A program made the translations under genes and the position numbers. Below, piece after piece: positions 8,089 through 14,000 of a DNA stretch of 64,000 nt. The stretch's first letter is position 1. Each line of letters opens with the position of its first letter. The notes beneath the pieces were generated by a model. The model did not search any database. It was given only the letters and a program-made list of their open reading frames with translations, and was not told the origin of the DNA. Source of the stretch: UBA6220 sp041650375 (lineage in GTDB: Bacteria > Patescibacteriota > Minisyncoccia > Minisyncoccales > Minisyncoccaceae); contig JBAZLH010000004.1 of the NCBI GenBank assembly GCA_041650375.1, positions 43,188 to 107,187 of the forward strand. Direction: 5' to 3'.

Positions 8089-8556
8089 TTACCATGCAAA
8101 GTGGGCAAAGGCTCTGTTGGCTTCGGCCATCTTGTGGGCGTTTTCTTTCTTCCTTACCGCCGCGCCTTTATTGTCGGCGGCTTCCATTAATTCATCGGCT
8201 AATTTTTCTCTCATGGCTTTGCCTTTTTTTGCCCGAGAAATATCAATAATCCATTTCATTGCCAAGCTCAATTTTCTATTGCCTTTCACTTCCATTGGAA
8301 CTTGATAAGTGGCTCCTCCAACTCTTTTCGGCTTAACCTCAAGCATGGGAGAAACGTTTTGAATAGCCAATCGAAAAACATCCAATGGTTCTTGCTTGGT
8401 CTTGTCTTTCACAATCTCAAAACAGTCGTACATAATTCTTTGCGCCACTGTTTTTTTGCCGCAGCTCATCAATTGGTTTATGAATTTTGACACCATGATG
8501 TCGTTATAAACCGGATCCGGCATTATTGCTCTTTTTTTGAATGATTTCTTTGCCAT
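8089..8556 (-). CDS. rpsG: 30S ribosomal protein uS7
   Basis: Small-subunit protein uS7, which organises the 3' domain of 16S rRNA and contacts the E site. Motifs include DPVYNDIMVSKFINQLM at residues 14-30 and VKPKRVGGATYQVPMEV in the beta-arm region, and it ends in AEANRAFAHFAW. At 155 aa the length is standard. It starts 2 bp after the rpsL stop, in the usual rpsL-rpsG-fusA string. Confidence 0.97.
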   Translation of the reverse strand: MAKKSFKKRAIMPDPVYNDIMVSKFINQLMSCGKKTVAQRIMYDCFEIVKDKTKQEPLDVFRLAIQNVSPMLEVKPKRVGGATYQVPMEVKGNRKLSLAMKWIIDISRAKKGKAMREKLADELMEAADNKGAAVRKKENAHKMAEANRAFAHFAW

Positions 8557-8558
8557 AA

Positions 8559-8972
8559 TTATTTTTTGGGTTTCTTAGCTCCGTATTTGCTTCTTTCTTT
8601 TTTCCTGCCTTCCACGCCGGAGCAATCAAACACGCCCCTGACAATGTGATACCTTACACCCGGCAAATCCTTTACTCTGCCGCCACGGATTAAAACAATG
8701 GAGTGCTCCTGCAAATTATGCCCTTCTCCCGGAATGTAAGCGGTTACTTCCATGCCATTGGTCAACTTTACCCTAGCCACTTTTCGCAAAGCCGAGTTAG
8801 GCTTCTTGGGGGTGGCGGTAAAAACCTTTAAACAAACGCCTTTTTTAAAAGGTGACTCGTAAATCTTCGGCCTGTTCTTAATCGGGTTAAAGCCAAAAGC
8901 CATAGCCGGCGAGCCGGTCTTGTTTTTGGCTGGTTTCCTATTTTTCTTAATCAGTTGATGTATCGTTGGCAT
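8559..8972 (-). CDS. rpsL: 30S ribosomal protein uS12
   Basis: Small-subunit protein uS12, which monitors decoding at the A site. The streptomycin-region sequence TPKKPNSALRKVARVKL and the second conserved loop RGGRVKDLPGVRYH are both intact, with Lys at the positions linked to streptomycin sensitivity in other bacteria. At 137 aa it is about 13 residues longer than the Escherichia coli protein, with the extra residues after the N-terminal helix (KNKTGSPAMAFGFNPIKNRP). It is the first gene of the operon, with a promoter about 60 bp upstream. Confidence 0.97.
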   Translation of the reverse strand: MPTIHQLIKKNRKPAKNKTGSPAMAFGFNPIKNRPKIYESPFKKGVCLKVFTATPKKPNSALRKVARVKLTNGMEVTAYIPGEGHNLQEHSIVLIRGGRVKDLPGVRYHIVRGVFDCSGVEGRKKERSKYGAKKPKK

Positions 8973-9035
8973 AAATTTTTTAGAATACTAAAATTAAAAA
9001 AGTAAATACCTTTTTTTGGAAAGTATATTGCTATA

Positions 9036-9064
9036 AAATTAGCAAATAAAACCGAAAATGTCAA
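9036..9064 (-). promoter_or_regulatory. Promoter for the rpsL-rpsG-fusA operon
   Basis: On the minus strand a perfect TTGACA (9064-9059) is followed after 17 bp by TAATTT (9041-9036), a weaker -10. A TATACT slightly downstream is an alternative -10. The predicted start would be near 9029, giving a leader of about 57 nt before rpsL. Confidence 0.45.
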
Positions 9065-9140
9065 ATAATTGCGGGAAAAACAGGCTTTTTCGTTAATCCT
9101 GAGCTTAACCATAACTTACCAATATTTCCAAATTCATTTA

Positions 9141-9178
9141 AAAGCCGCCCCTTGGAGCGGCTTTGCTTATTTTTTAAT
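9141..9178 (-). terminator. Terminator after the SDR gene
   Basis: AAAGCCGC (9141-9148) pairs with GCGGCTTT (9157-9164). T-rich sequence follows on both strands, so it could act in both directions. It lies about 30 bp past the stop of the minus-strand SDR gene and before the ribosomal operon promoter. Confidence 0.6.
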
Positions 9179-9195
9179 GCCATTATTTTACCTGA

Positions 9196-9930
9196 TTAAC
9201 GCGCTGTCCATCCTCCGTCCACATAAATAACCGTACCCGTAACATATTTAGAATCATCCGAAGCCAAATACAATGCCGCATTGGCAATATCTTCCGGCTC
9301 ACCCATATAACCCAAAGGAGTTGATTGCTCTATTAAACTCAAAAAGTCCTTGTTTTCCGTTATTGATTTGGTCATATTTGTTTTAATAAATCCCGGAGCA
9401 ATAGCGTTTACTCTGATTCCCAAACCCGCTAAATCCAAAGCGCTGGCTTTGGTTAGCTGAACAATGCCGCCTTTGCTCGCGCAATAAGCCACAGCCCCCG
9501 GAAAACCAACCGATCCCAAAATTGAAGACATGTTTATAATAGAACCTTTTACTTTTTGTTCTTTCATAACTTTGGCCGCTTCCCTTACGCCGTAAAACAC
9601 GCCCGATAAATTTATATCAATTGTTTTCTGCCAGCCCGCGTCGCTAATATCCATCACATTGCCTTGTTCGCCGCCAATGCCCGCGTTATTCACCATAATA
9701 TCCAAACCATTAAACTTTTTTATTGTTTCTTTAATTAAATCCGTGACCTGGCTTGACTTTGAAATATCAGCTTTTATAAAAATAGCCTGAGAAGCGTATT
9801 CATCCACATTAATTTCATTCACGTCAACAAAAACCACCTTAGCTCCCTCGTTTAAAAATTTCATGGCAATGGCATTACCTATTCCAGAACAAGCTCCGGT
9901 AACAATCGCCACTTTATCTTTTAATTTCAT
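9196..9930 (-). CDS. Short-chain dehydrogenase/reductase, FabG-like
   Basis: Classical SDR oxidoreductase with a Rossmann fold, expected to use NAD(P)(H). The nucleotide-binding TGACSGIG is at residues 11-18, DINLSGVFYG and NNAGIGG follow, and the catalytic Ser-Tyr-Lys set appears as SSILGSVGF and YCASK. The C-terminal VTGTVIYVDGGW is typical of the FabG / glucose-1-dehydrogenase group. At 244 aa the length is normal. The substrate cannot be read from sequence. No fatty-acid synthesis genes are next to it, so a FabG role is not supported by context. Confidence 0.88.
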   Translation of the reverse strand: MKLKDKVAIVTGACSGIGNAIAMKFLNEGAKVVFVDVNEINVDEYASQAIFIKADISKSSQVTDLIKETIKKFNGLDIMVNNAGIGGEQGNVMDISDAGWQKTIDINLSGVFYGVREAAKVMKEQKVKGSIINMSSILGSVGFPGAVAYCASKGGIVQLTKASALDLAGLGIRVNAIAPGFIKTNMTKSITENKDFLSLIEQSTPLGYMGEPEDIANAALYLASDDSKYVTGTVIYVDGGWTAR

Positions 9931-9946
9931 ATAATATTTTTAAAAT

Positions 9947-10210
9947 TTATTTTTCCCAAAAAGCATCCGCTTCTTCTTCCATTTTTTCCAAACGCGTATA
10001 ATAATCCGGAAATTCGTTTAAATGCGCCAAAGCGATTTTCGCGGTCATCATCCTGTCGTCATTCGTGACATTCGTATTCGGGTCAACAGTGCCATGTTCA
10101 AGCTCCACTCCCATGCCTTGATAAAATTGGTCCACATCAAATTTTGACCAATCCACTCCCAGTGCTTCTCCGGCTTCTTGGGCCTCTTGCTTGGTAAAAA
10201 TATTTTCCAT
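9947..10210 (-). CDS. Small conserved protein, DUF5661-like
   Basis: Acidic 87-aa protein of unknown function. It contains the block ELEHGTVDPNTNVTNDDRMM followed by ALAHLNEFPDYYTRL, which I recognise from memory as the DUF5661 pattern found in phages and CPR bacteria; this needs a profile search. It is probably soluble and helical. A promoter is visible directly upstream (10247-10274). The SDR gene follows 16 bp downstream and may be co-transcribed. Confidence 0.75.
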   Translation of the reverse strand: MENIFTKQEAQEAGEALGVDWSKFDVDQFYQGMGVELEHGTVDPNTNVTNDDRMMTAKIALAHLNEFPDYYTRLEKMEEEADAFWEK

Positions 10211-10246
10211 AATTATTTTTTTATTTTATTTATAACCTTATGCTTT

Positions 10247-10274
10247 ATTATAATGTATTGGAATAAAAAAACAA
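10247..10274 (-). promoter_or_regulatory. Promoter for the 9947-10210 gene
   Basis: On the minus strand TTGTTT (10274-10269) and a perfect TATAAT (10252-10247) are 16 bp apart. The -35 lies inside the T-run of the terminator of the upstream gene. Confidence 0.5.
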
Positions 10275-10302
10275 TAAAAAAACTGATTATTGATATAATC
10301 AG
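10270..10302 (-). terminator. Intrinsic terminator of the thymidylate-synthase-like gene
   Basis: On the minus strand CTGATTAT and ATAATCAG pair across ATCA and are followed by seven T, then further T-rich sequence. It starts 2 bp after the stop codon. Confidence 0.75.
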
Positions 10303-10304
10303 CA

Positions 10305-11135
10305 CTATGCTTTGATGTATGGATACTGACACATTGGAGTGTCAATAAAGAACTGATTGCCGGTACGAGCAAACCAAGCCGCCTCATACAATTTATCTAA
10401 CCGGTCCTCATAGCAATGCAAAGAAGCAATATTCTCAATGTCCCTTTTAATGCGAGCATTGTTGGGAGTTAAAACATAGAAATAAAGCATTTTGGTCAAA
10501 CAAATTTTGTTTGACAATAAAGCATTGATATCGCGCGAACGCCAATCCCAGCGAACATCAACCCAGGCGACACCATTCTCGTCTTTACCCAAGTAGAAAA
10601 GCTGCAATCTTTGAAGGCAGGGCGGCTCGTCATTATAAGCGTCTTCCGGCGGCCGCCAGGTAATAGCCTGGACTCGGTTGGAACTAAGGTCGTATTCGAT
10701 TAACTTCGCTAAATTTTCTCGCAAGGCAACCATTTGGTCAAAAGGAAAGAGAAATCGTTCCAGATATAAATATTTGAACTTATGCATGTCGCCCGGCGGT
10801 AAATTTTGCCAATATTCAACGTATTCGGGCGTAAGCTGACGGCAGTATTCCTCAAGTTGCTTTACGCCAAACGGAAATTTGGGATGCATTACCGCATTCT
10901 CCATTTGCGTAATTGCGTTGTCAGTCAAAACAATTTGCTGGCAAGTATCCTTAATCTTCTTCCTTTCAATAACATTGGATTGACCTTCTTTTGGTCCGCC
11001 AATTACTCGAAAAATTCCCTCCTCATCAATAAAGGCAACAGCTTTTTGCCAAGCTCTTGGGAAGCTGGTTTCTTGGATATGATTCACAGGTGATAATTCG
11101 TACACTTTTTCACTTCCATTTTTTCCAAAGGACAA
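10305..11135 (-). CDS. Divergent thymidylate synthase superfamily protein
   Basis: Product of 276 aa, close to the usual ThyA length. The region DEPPCLQRLQLFYLG places a Cys after a Pro-Pro pair, as in the catalytic PPC of thymidylate synthases. It is followed at the expected distance by RWDWRSRDINALL, matching the phosphate-binding R-S-x-D motif. The late IASLHCYEDRLDKL fits the AH(I/L)Y segment. The Asn that normally selects dUMP falls one residue early (S-N-K, 11 rather than 12 after the Arg). It may be a dTMP synthase or a pyrimidine hydroxymethylase of the same fold. It appears to form its own transcript with a terminator. Assignment is by motif order, not by a search. Confidence 0.55.
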   Translation of the reverse strand: MSFGKNGSEKVYELSPVNHIQETSFPRAWQKAVAFIDEEGIFRVIGGPKEGQSNVIERKKIKDTCQQIVLTDNAITQMENAVMHPKFPFGVKQLEEYCRQLTPEYVEYWQNLPPGDMHKFKYLYLERFLFPFDQMVALRENLAKLIEYDLSSNRVQAITWRPPEDAYNDEPPCLQRLQLFYLGKDENGVAWVDVRWDWRSRDINALLSNKICLTKMLYFYVLTPNNARIKRDIENIASLHCYEDRLDKLYEAAWFARTGNQFFIDTPMCQYPYIKA

Positions 11136-11182
11136 AAAGTCCTAGCTTTAAATTATCACAAAATAAATCTTAGTCAATTGTT

Positions 11183-11812
11183 TTAAACAAATGGCTGGCC
11201 GCTTAAAAAGAAAAATATTTTTTCCGAGATGGAAAAAATCCAATTTATTTGCGGAAAAATAAAAATGAAAAATACAAGGATAATAAATCCGTACCTAGTT
11301 AAAAACTCTTTAATGGATTCTAGGGTTTCGCCTTGCGGCAAAAGGTCAAATAAAATATGCGAACCATCCAAGGGTGGAATGGGTATAAGATTGAAAATCG
11401 CCAAGACTAAATTATAAACCACCACGATTGAAAAAATGGTATATAATTCCGAACCGAGCATTGGCACAAATCTGATTATCAAAGCAAAAATAATCGCGAT
11501 TACGAAATTGGCAGCCGGACCGGCCAAAGAAACCTTTAAAGCGCCCCATCTTTTATCTATTATATTATTAAAATTAACCGGCACGGGCTTGGCCCAGCCA
11601 ACCACAAACGGACTACCCAAGATTAACAAAAAAAACGGCAAGACAATCGTGCCAATCGGGTCAATGTGATTAATCGGATTAAGAGTCAAACGACCCTCCA
11701 TTTTCGCAGTCGCGTCTCCCAGTGAATACGCCACGCTGCCGTGGGCGATTTCATGGATAATGACCGAAAGAATCAAAATAATAAAACCGAAAATTGTTAT
11801 AAGCAAGTCCAT
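11183..11812 (-). CDS. Site-2-protease family zinc metalloprotease (M50)
   Basis: Multi-pass membrane metalloprotease of the S2P/M50 class. The zinc site HEIAH is at residues 21-25 within the first TM segment, and the third ligand region NLIPIPPLDGSHI is in a later segment. LAGPAANFVIAIIFALI lies between them. There are about five to six hydrophobic segments and no PDZ domain, as in the short YwhC-like group. It should cleave transmembrane substrates near the bilayer. Its start is about 75 bp from the SIMPL-gene terminator on the same strand. Confidence 0.9.
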   Translation of the reverse strand: MDLLITIFGFIILILSVIIHEIAHGSVAYSLGDATAKMEGRLTLNPINHIDPIGTIVLPFFLLILGSPFVVGWAKPVPVNFNNIIDKRWGALKVSLAGPAANFVIAIIFALIIRFVPMLGSELYTIFSIVVVYNLVLAIFNLIPIPPLDGSHILFDLLPQGETLESIKEFLTRYGFIILVFFIFIFPQINWIFSISEKIFFFLSGQPFV

Positions 11813-11857
11813 AATGTTATTAAAAATAATACCACAAAATCACGGTTTTGGGAAGAC

Positions 11858-11879
11858 AAAAACCACCCGAAGGTGGTTT
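11858..11879 (-). terminator. Terminator of the SIMPL gene
   Basis: AAAACCACC pairs with GGTGGTTTT around a CGAA loop (UUCG on the transcribed strand), followed by TGTCTTC on the minus strand. A UUCG-capped, GC-rich stem ten bases after the stop codon suits a transcript end. Confidence 0.6.
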
Positions 11880-11888
11880 TGTTTTTAG

Positions 11889-12623
11889 TTATTTGAGCGT
11901 AAAAGAAGCTTTAACCGTAATCATTATTTCCTTGTTAATCGTGGAAACATCATAATTGCCGTAATCGGAAACATCCGTGGAATTCGGTTGCGTAACTTGA
12001 ACCACTCCCATGGTGGCTGATTTTAAAACTCCGACTTTCTTGCCAGTGGTTTGGGCAATGCTCGCCGCCCTGGTTTGCGCGTCTTTCATTGCCTCAGGCA
12101 AAAGCGCTATCCTTACTTCCGGCAATTTGGAATAATAATATTCCGGAGCATAACTGCTAAAAAGCACTCCCTGGTTAATAACCGCGGCCGTGTTCTTGGA
12201 AAGGTTGGTTATTTTATTAATATCATTTGATTGCACTAAAACAGTTTGCATCAAAGTATATTGGTCCGGACCAGCGTTGCCGTTTTTATCATAAATATAT
12301 TCTTTTTGCATCGAAACCGGGGACACTGTCATTTCCGCATCAGCCACCCCGTTATCTTTCAAAAATTTTATAACCGCGGCCTCGTCATTTTTCATTTGGG
12401 CGTAGCCGGTTTTTAAATCAGTCGCCAAAACGCGGCGCGAAAAATTGGAATTCCATTTGACCGTATCGGATTGGACAGCTTGTTTAGCGGAACCGGTAAC
12501 GCTCAACGAGTTATCCGATGCTTTAACCGACATCCAAGTATAGCCAATTATCCCGGCGCCAATTACAAAAAATATGCCAAGAATTATGGCTGTTTTAATT
12601 GAAGTTTTTTCTAGTAATTCCAT
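11889..12623 (-). CDS. SIMPL-domain (DUF541) membrane-anchored protein
   Basis: Product of 244 aa with one N-terminal TM segment (about residues 12-31) and an extracytoplasmic SIMPL domain. The opening strand DNSLSVTGSAKQAVQSDTVK and later LLPEAMKDAQTRAASIAQTT are typical of the family, whose role is poorly defined (oxidative-stress and kinase-associated links in other organisms). A second SIMPL protein lies at 25281-26078. A promoter with a near-consensus -10 is visible upstream. Confidence 0.85.
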   Translation of the reverse strand: MELLEKTSIKTAIILGIFFVIGAGIIGYTWMSVKASDNSLSVTGSAKQAVQSDTVKWNSNFSRRVLATDLKTGYAQMKNDEAAVIKFLKDNGVADAEMTVSPVSMQKEYIYDKNGNAGPDQYTLMQTVLVQSNDINKITNLSKNTAAVINQGVLFSSYAPEYYYSKLPEVRIALLPEAMKDAQTRAASIAQTTGKKVGVLKSATMGVVQVTQPNSTDVSDYGNYDVSTINKEIMITVKASFTLK

Positions 12624-12655
12624 AGGTTTAATTATTATGTTTATTTATTAATATT

Positions 12656-12685
12656 ATTATACTACCCTGTTATTTACCTTGTAAA
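12656..12685 (-). promoter_or_regulatory. Promoter of the SIMPL gene
   Basis: On the minus strand TTTACA (12685-12680) and a perfect TATAAT (12661-12656) are 18 bp apart, about 33 bp upstream of the ATG. It is divergent to the rpmB promoter. Confidence 0.55.
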
Positions 12686-12708
12686 GTATTTTAAAAAAAC
12701 GTCAGGGC

Positions 12709-12736
12709 TTGAAATTATTTAATTTTTTGCTAAGAT
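12709..12736 (+). promoter_or_regulatory. Promoter of rpmB, predicted leaderless
   Basis: TTGAAA (12709-12714) and TAAGAT (12731-12736) are 16 bp apart. Only 9 bp separate the -10 from the ATG at 12746, so transcription should start within about 3 nt of the start codon. No Shine-Dalgarno sequence is possible. Confidence 0.55.
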
Positions 12737-12745
12737 ACTATTTAT

Positions 12746-12961
12746 ATGGAAAAAATATGCACAATTTGCGGAAAATCTTCTCATATGGGCGGACACTACA
12801 AGAAATTGATTTCTCGATATAATCCTTCCCCGAAGAAAAGAAAATACCCCAATCTACAATGGGTTGCTGTTCCCAGTGGCACATCTAAAAAGAACTACAA
12901 GGAATTCGCCGGCAAAAGAATCTTGGCTTGCGCAAAATGCATCAAAGCCTTAGCCAAGTAG
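12746..12961 (+). CDS. rpmB: 50S ribosomal protein bL28
   Basis: Large-subunit protein bL28. Its 71 aa begin MEKICTICGKSSHMGGHYKK and continue with the YPNLQWVAV strand and the end CAKCIKALAK. Two CxxC pairs (residues 5-8 and 62-65) suggest a zinc-binding form of L28. It stands alone, 15 bp upstream of tRNA-Pro on the same strand, so the two may share a transcript. The promoter predicts a leaderless mRNA. Confidence 0.85.
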   Translation: MEKICTICGKSSHMGGHYKKLISRYNPSPKKRKYPNLQWVAVPSGTSKKNYKEFAGKRILACAKCIKALAK

Positions 12962-12976
12962 ACTATTAGCCCGTCT

Positions 12977-13050
12977 CGGGCTGTCGTATAACGGCATTAT
13001 TTGCGCATGGGGTGCGTAAGACCTGGGTTCAATTCCCAGCAGCCCGACCA
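12977..13050 (+). tRNA. tRNA-Pro(GGG)
   Basis: A 74-nt cloverleaf. The acceptor stem CGGGCTG pairs with CAGCCCG. The anticodon stem TGCGC/GCGTA has one G-T pair and encloses the loop ATGGGGT, with anticodon GGG. The T arm is CTGGG-TTCAATT-CCCAG, and the discriminator A and CCA are encoded. The D stem is weak (GTA/TAT). It is followed immediately by a long terminator-like hairpin and then by repeats whose ends copy the T-arm sequence. Confidence 0.9.
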
Positions 13051-13094
13051 GTAAAAGAAAACATCCTTATTGCAATAAGGATGTTTTCTTTTAC
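13051..13094 (+). terminator. Perfect 21-bp hairpin directly after tRNA-Pro
   Basis: Positions 13051-13071 and 13074-13094 are perfect reverse complements with only GC between them. The descending arm is T-rich (TTTTCTTTTAC), so it can end transcription of tRNA-Pro. A perfect 21-bp arm is longer than a terminator needs and abuts the encoded CCA without a gap. Confidence 0.65.
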
Positions 13095-13108
13095 ATAGAT
13101 TGTGTCTT

Positions 13109-13196
13109 GCTGGGAATTGAACGCACAGCTGCGACGGCAGCGAGCGGGGCCCGAGCGCAGCATCAGTAGATGCTGACGACTCGGGCAATTCCCAGC
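13109..13196. repeat. Structured palindromic repeat, family 1, copy 1
   Basis: Outer arms GCTGGGAATTG (13109-13119) and CAATTCCCAGC (13186-13196) are perfect inverted repeats. Inside are CTGC-GACG-GCAG and CAGCATC-AGTA-GATGCTG hairpins, the latter inside a GCCCGAG/CTCGGGC pairing. On the minus strand the core reads CGCTCGGGCCCCGCTCG, then a GCTGC-CGTC-GCAGC hairpin. The same framework occurs in copy 2 and at 63525-63590 with different but still paired stems. Positions 13108-13122 are the reverse complement of 15 nt of the adjacent tRNA-Pro T arm. Confidence 0.8.
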
Positions 13197-13206
13197 CTAA
13201 CTTTGT

Positions 13207-13287
13207 GGGAATTGAAGCCGGAGGTGCGACGGCACCGAGGCGGGCCTGAGCGAAACTTCAACAGAAGTTTACGCGAAGGCAATTCCC
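13207..13287. repeat. Structured palindromic repeat, family 1, copy 2
   Basis: Outer arms GGGAATTG (13207-13214) and CAATTCCC (13280-13287). Internal hairpins are GTGC-GACG-GCAC and AAACTTC-AACA-GAAGTTT, the second flanked by GCCTGAGCG/CGCGAAGGC pairing. Stem sequences differ from copy 1 on both sides of each stem, so pairing is kept. On the minus strand its core CGCTCAGGCCCG is identical to the element at 63553. Confidence 0.8.
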
Positions 13288-13337
13288 TGGGAATTGAACG
13301 CACATGCCCGACAGAAACATTGACCTTATGGGCAATA
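13288..13337. repeat. Partial family 1 repeat, copy 3
   Basis: Begins TGGGAATTGAACGCACA, the same as the left end of copy 1, continues into ATGCCCGAC and ends near ATGGGCAAT. The internal hairpins are missing, so this is a truncated or decayed copy. The -35 of the next gene's promoter (13320) lies inside it. Confidence 0.5.
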
Positions 13338-13349
13338 AAATTATATATT
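13320..13349 (+). promoter_or_regulatory. Promoter of the 82-aa Cys-rich protein
   Basis: TTGACC (13320-13325) and TATATT (13344-13349) are 18 bp apart. The -35 lies within the partial repeat, so the repeat may have supplied part of the promoter. Confidence 0.45.
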
Positions 13350-13391
13350 AAATATAGGAGCCTTGATTGCTCTTTTAAAAATGAGGTTAAA

Positions 13392-13640
13392 ATGCCGATT
13401 GAAACTCTAAAAAAAGGAAAACCAATCCCTTTAGTCGCCCTAAATAACTTCAAAAAGAAATCTGAAATAGAAACACCCGAATGCTTCAGCGCGTATGACC
13501 GCAACTGTCTTGCCTGCGCCTACTGCGACCGACGGTCGCATTGCAAAACAACCACCGAGGCTGCCAGCTCTAGGCACAATACAAAAAGCATTGAAGCAAG
13601 AATTAAATTAACCCAAGAATTGGAAGCAATTCCATTATAA
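13392..13640 (+). CDS. Small Cys-rich protein of unknown function
   Basis: Product of 82 aa, starting MPIETLKKGKPIPL. I choose ATG 13392 because GAGG lies 7 nt upstream and a promoter fits it; the open frame continues upstream only because the repeat block happens to lack stops there. Residues about 33-49 hold four Cys in CFSAYDRNCLACAYCDRRSHC (first Cys counted separately), arranged as C-x2-C-x2-C-x5-C, a plausible zinc or Fe-S site. The C-terminus is helical and charged. No family is recognised. A strong terminator follows. Confidence 0.65.
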   Translation: MPIETLKKGKPIPLVALNNFKKKSEIETPECFSAYDRNCLACAYCDRRSHCKTTTEAASSRHNTKSIEARIKLTQELEAIPL

Positions 13641-13647
13641 AATCTCC

Positions 13648-13678
13648 AAATCCGCCAAAGCGGATTTTATTTTTTTAA
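13648..13678 (+). terminator. Intrinsic terminator of the Cys-rich protein gene
   Basis: AAATCCGC (13648-13655), loop CAAA, GCGGATTT (13660-13667), then TATTTTTTT. It begins 8 bp after the stop. Confidence 0.85.
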
Positions 13679-13689
13679 ATTATTCTAAC

Positions 13690-13846
13690 AAAAAATCCAC
13701 CCGAATAAACGAGTGGCTTTTTGTCAGCCCCGGCTTTTCAAAATGGAATCCGAAGAGTCCAAGTGGGTGCCTCAGTTAACTGCCACAGCAGCTAAAAATT
13801 ATGGCTCCCTTTGAAAAGGTGTTCGGAATTTTTTGAACCCGGAGCT
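13690..13846 (-). ncRNA. Probable structured non-coding RNA, 6S-RNA-like
   Basis: No ORF fits here, but the minus strand has a perfect TATAAT at 13858-13853, a predicted start near 13846, and at the far end a terminator hairpin CCACTCG/CGGGTGG followed by ATTTTTTG. The 157-nt transcript folds as a rod. AGCTCCGG (5' end) pairs with CCGGGGCT; TTCAAAA and AATTCCGAA pair with TTCGGATT and TTTTGAA. An open bubble of about 10-12 nt per side (CACCTTTTCAAA / ACTTGGACTC) follows, then an upper stem GGGAGCC/GGCACCC capped by TAGCTGC-TGTG-GCAGTTA. Closing stem, central bubble and terminal stem-loop are the layout of 6S RNA. SRP and RNase P RNA signatures are absent. Confidence 0.5.
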
Positions 13847-13852
13847 ATGCTT

Positions 13853-13881
13853 ATTATAGCAAATTTTTGTTCAAATTAAAA
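13853..13881 (-). promoter_or_regulatory. Promoter of the 6S-like RNA
   Basis: Perfect TATAAT on the minus strand (13858-13853), with TTTTAA 17 bp upstream as a weak -35. The predicted start is the first base pair of the closing stem. Confidence 0.5.
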
Positions 13882-13916
13882 TCACTAATTCTCGCTCAAT
13901 ATTTTCATGTTTTTAC

Positions 13917-13985
13917 TTAAATAAAATCCCCTTCCTTTGCATTACGCTTAGAAAGGGGTTTTCCAAAATCCATAATTATGGATTT
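13917..13985 (-). terminator. Two hairpins after the 14001-14615 gene
   Basis: AAATCCAT-AATT-ATGGATTT (13966-13985) lies 16 bp after the stop. A second stem follows in the minus direction, AAAACCCCTT (13962-13953) with AAGGGGATTTT ending in TTTTATTT near 13917. The second has the T-rich tail expected of a terminator. Confidence 0.55.
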
Positions 13986-14000
13986 GGTTTTCAGATTACT

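Noticed and set aside
13100..13340. CRISPR array or second tRNA gene
   Set aside because: The spacing is irregular, repeats are palindromic over 80 bp with variable stems, there are no unique spacers and no cas genes. The tRNA-like ends match only the T arm and no anticodon loop can be formed.
13170..13391. Open reading frame extending the Cys-rich protein upstream through the repeats
   Set aside because: It runs through the palindromic repeats, has no ribosome site, and the promoter and GAGG fit the internal ATG at 13392.
13690..13846. tmRNA, SRP RNA or RNase P RNA
   Set aside because: No tRNA-like ends, no GGAAGCAGCC-type SRP loop and no RNase P core sequence could be found; the rod shape fits 6S RNA better.
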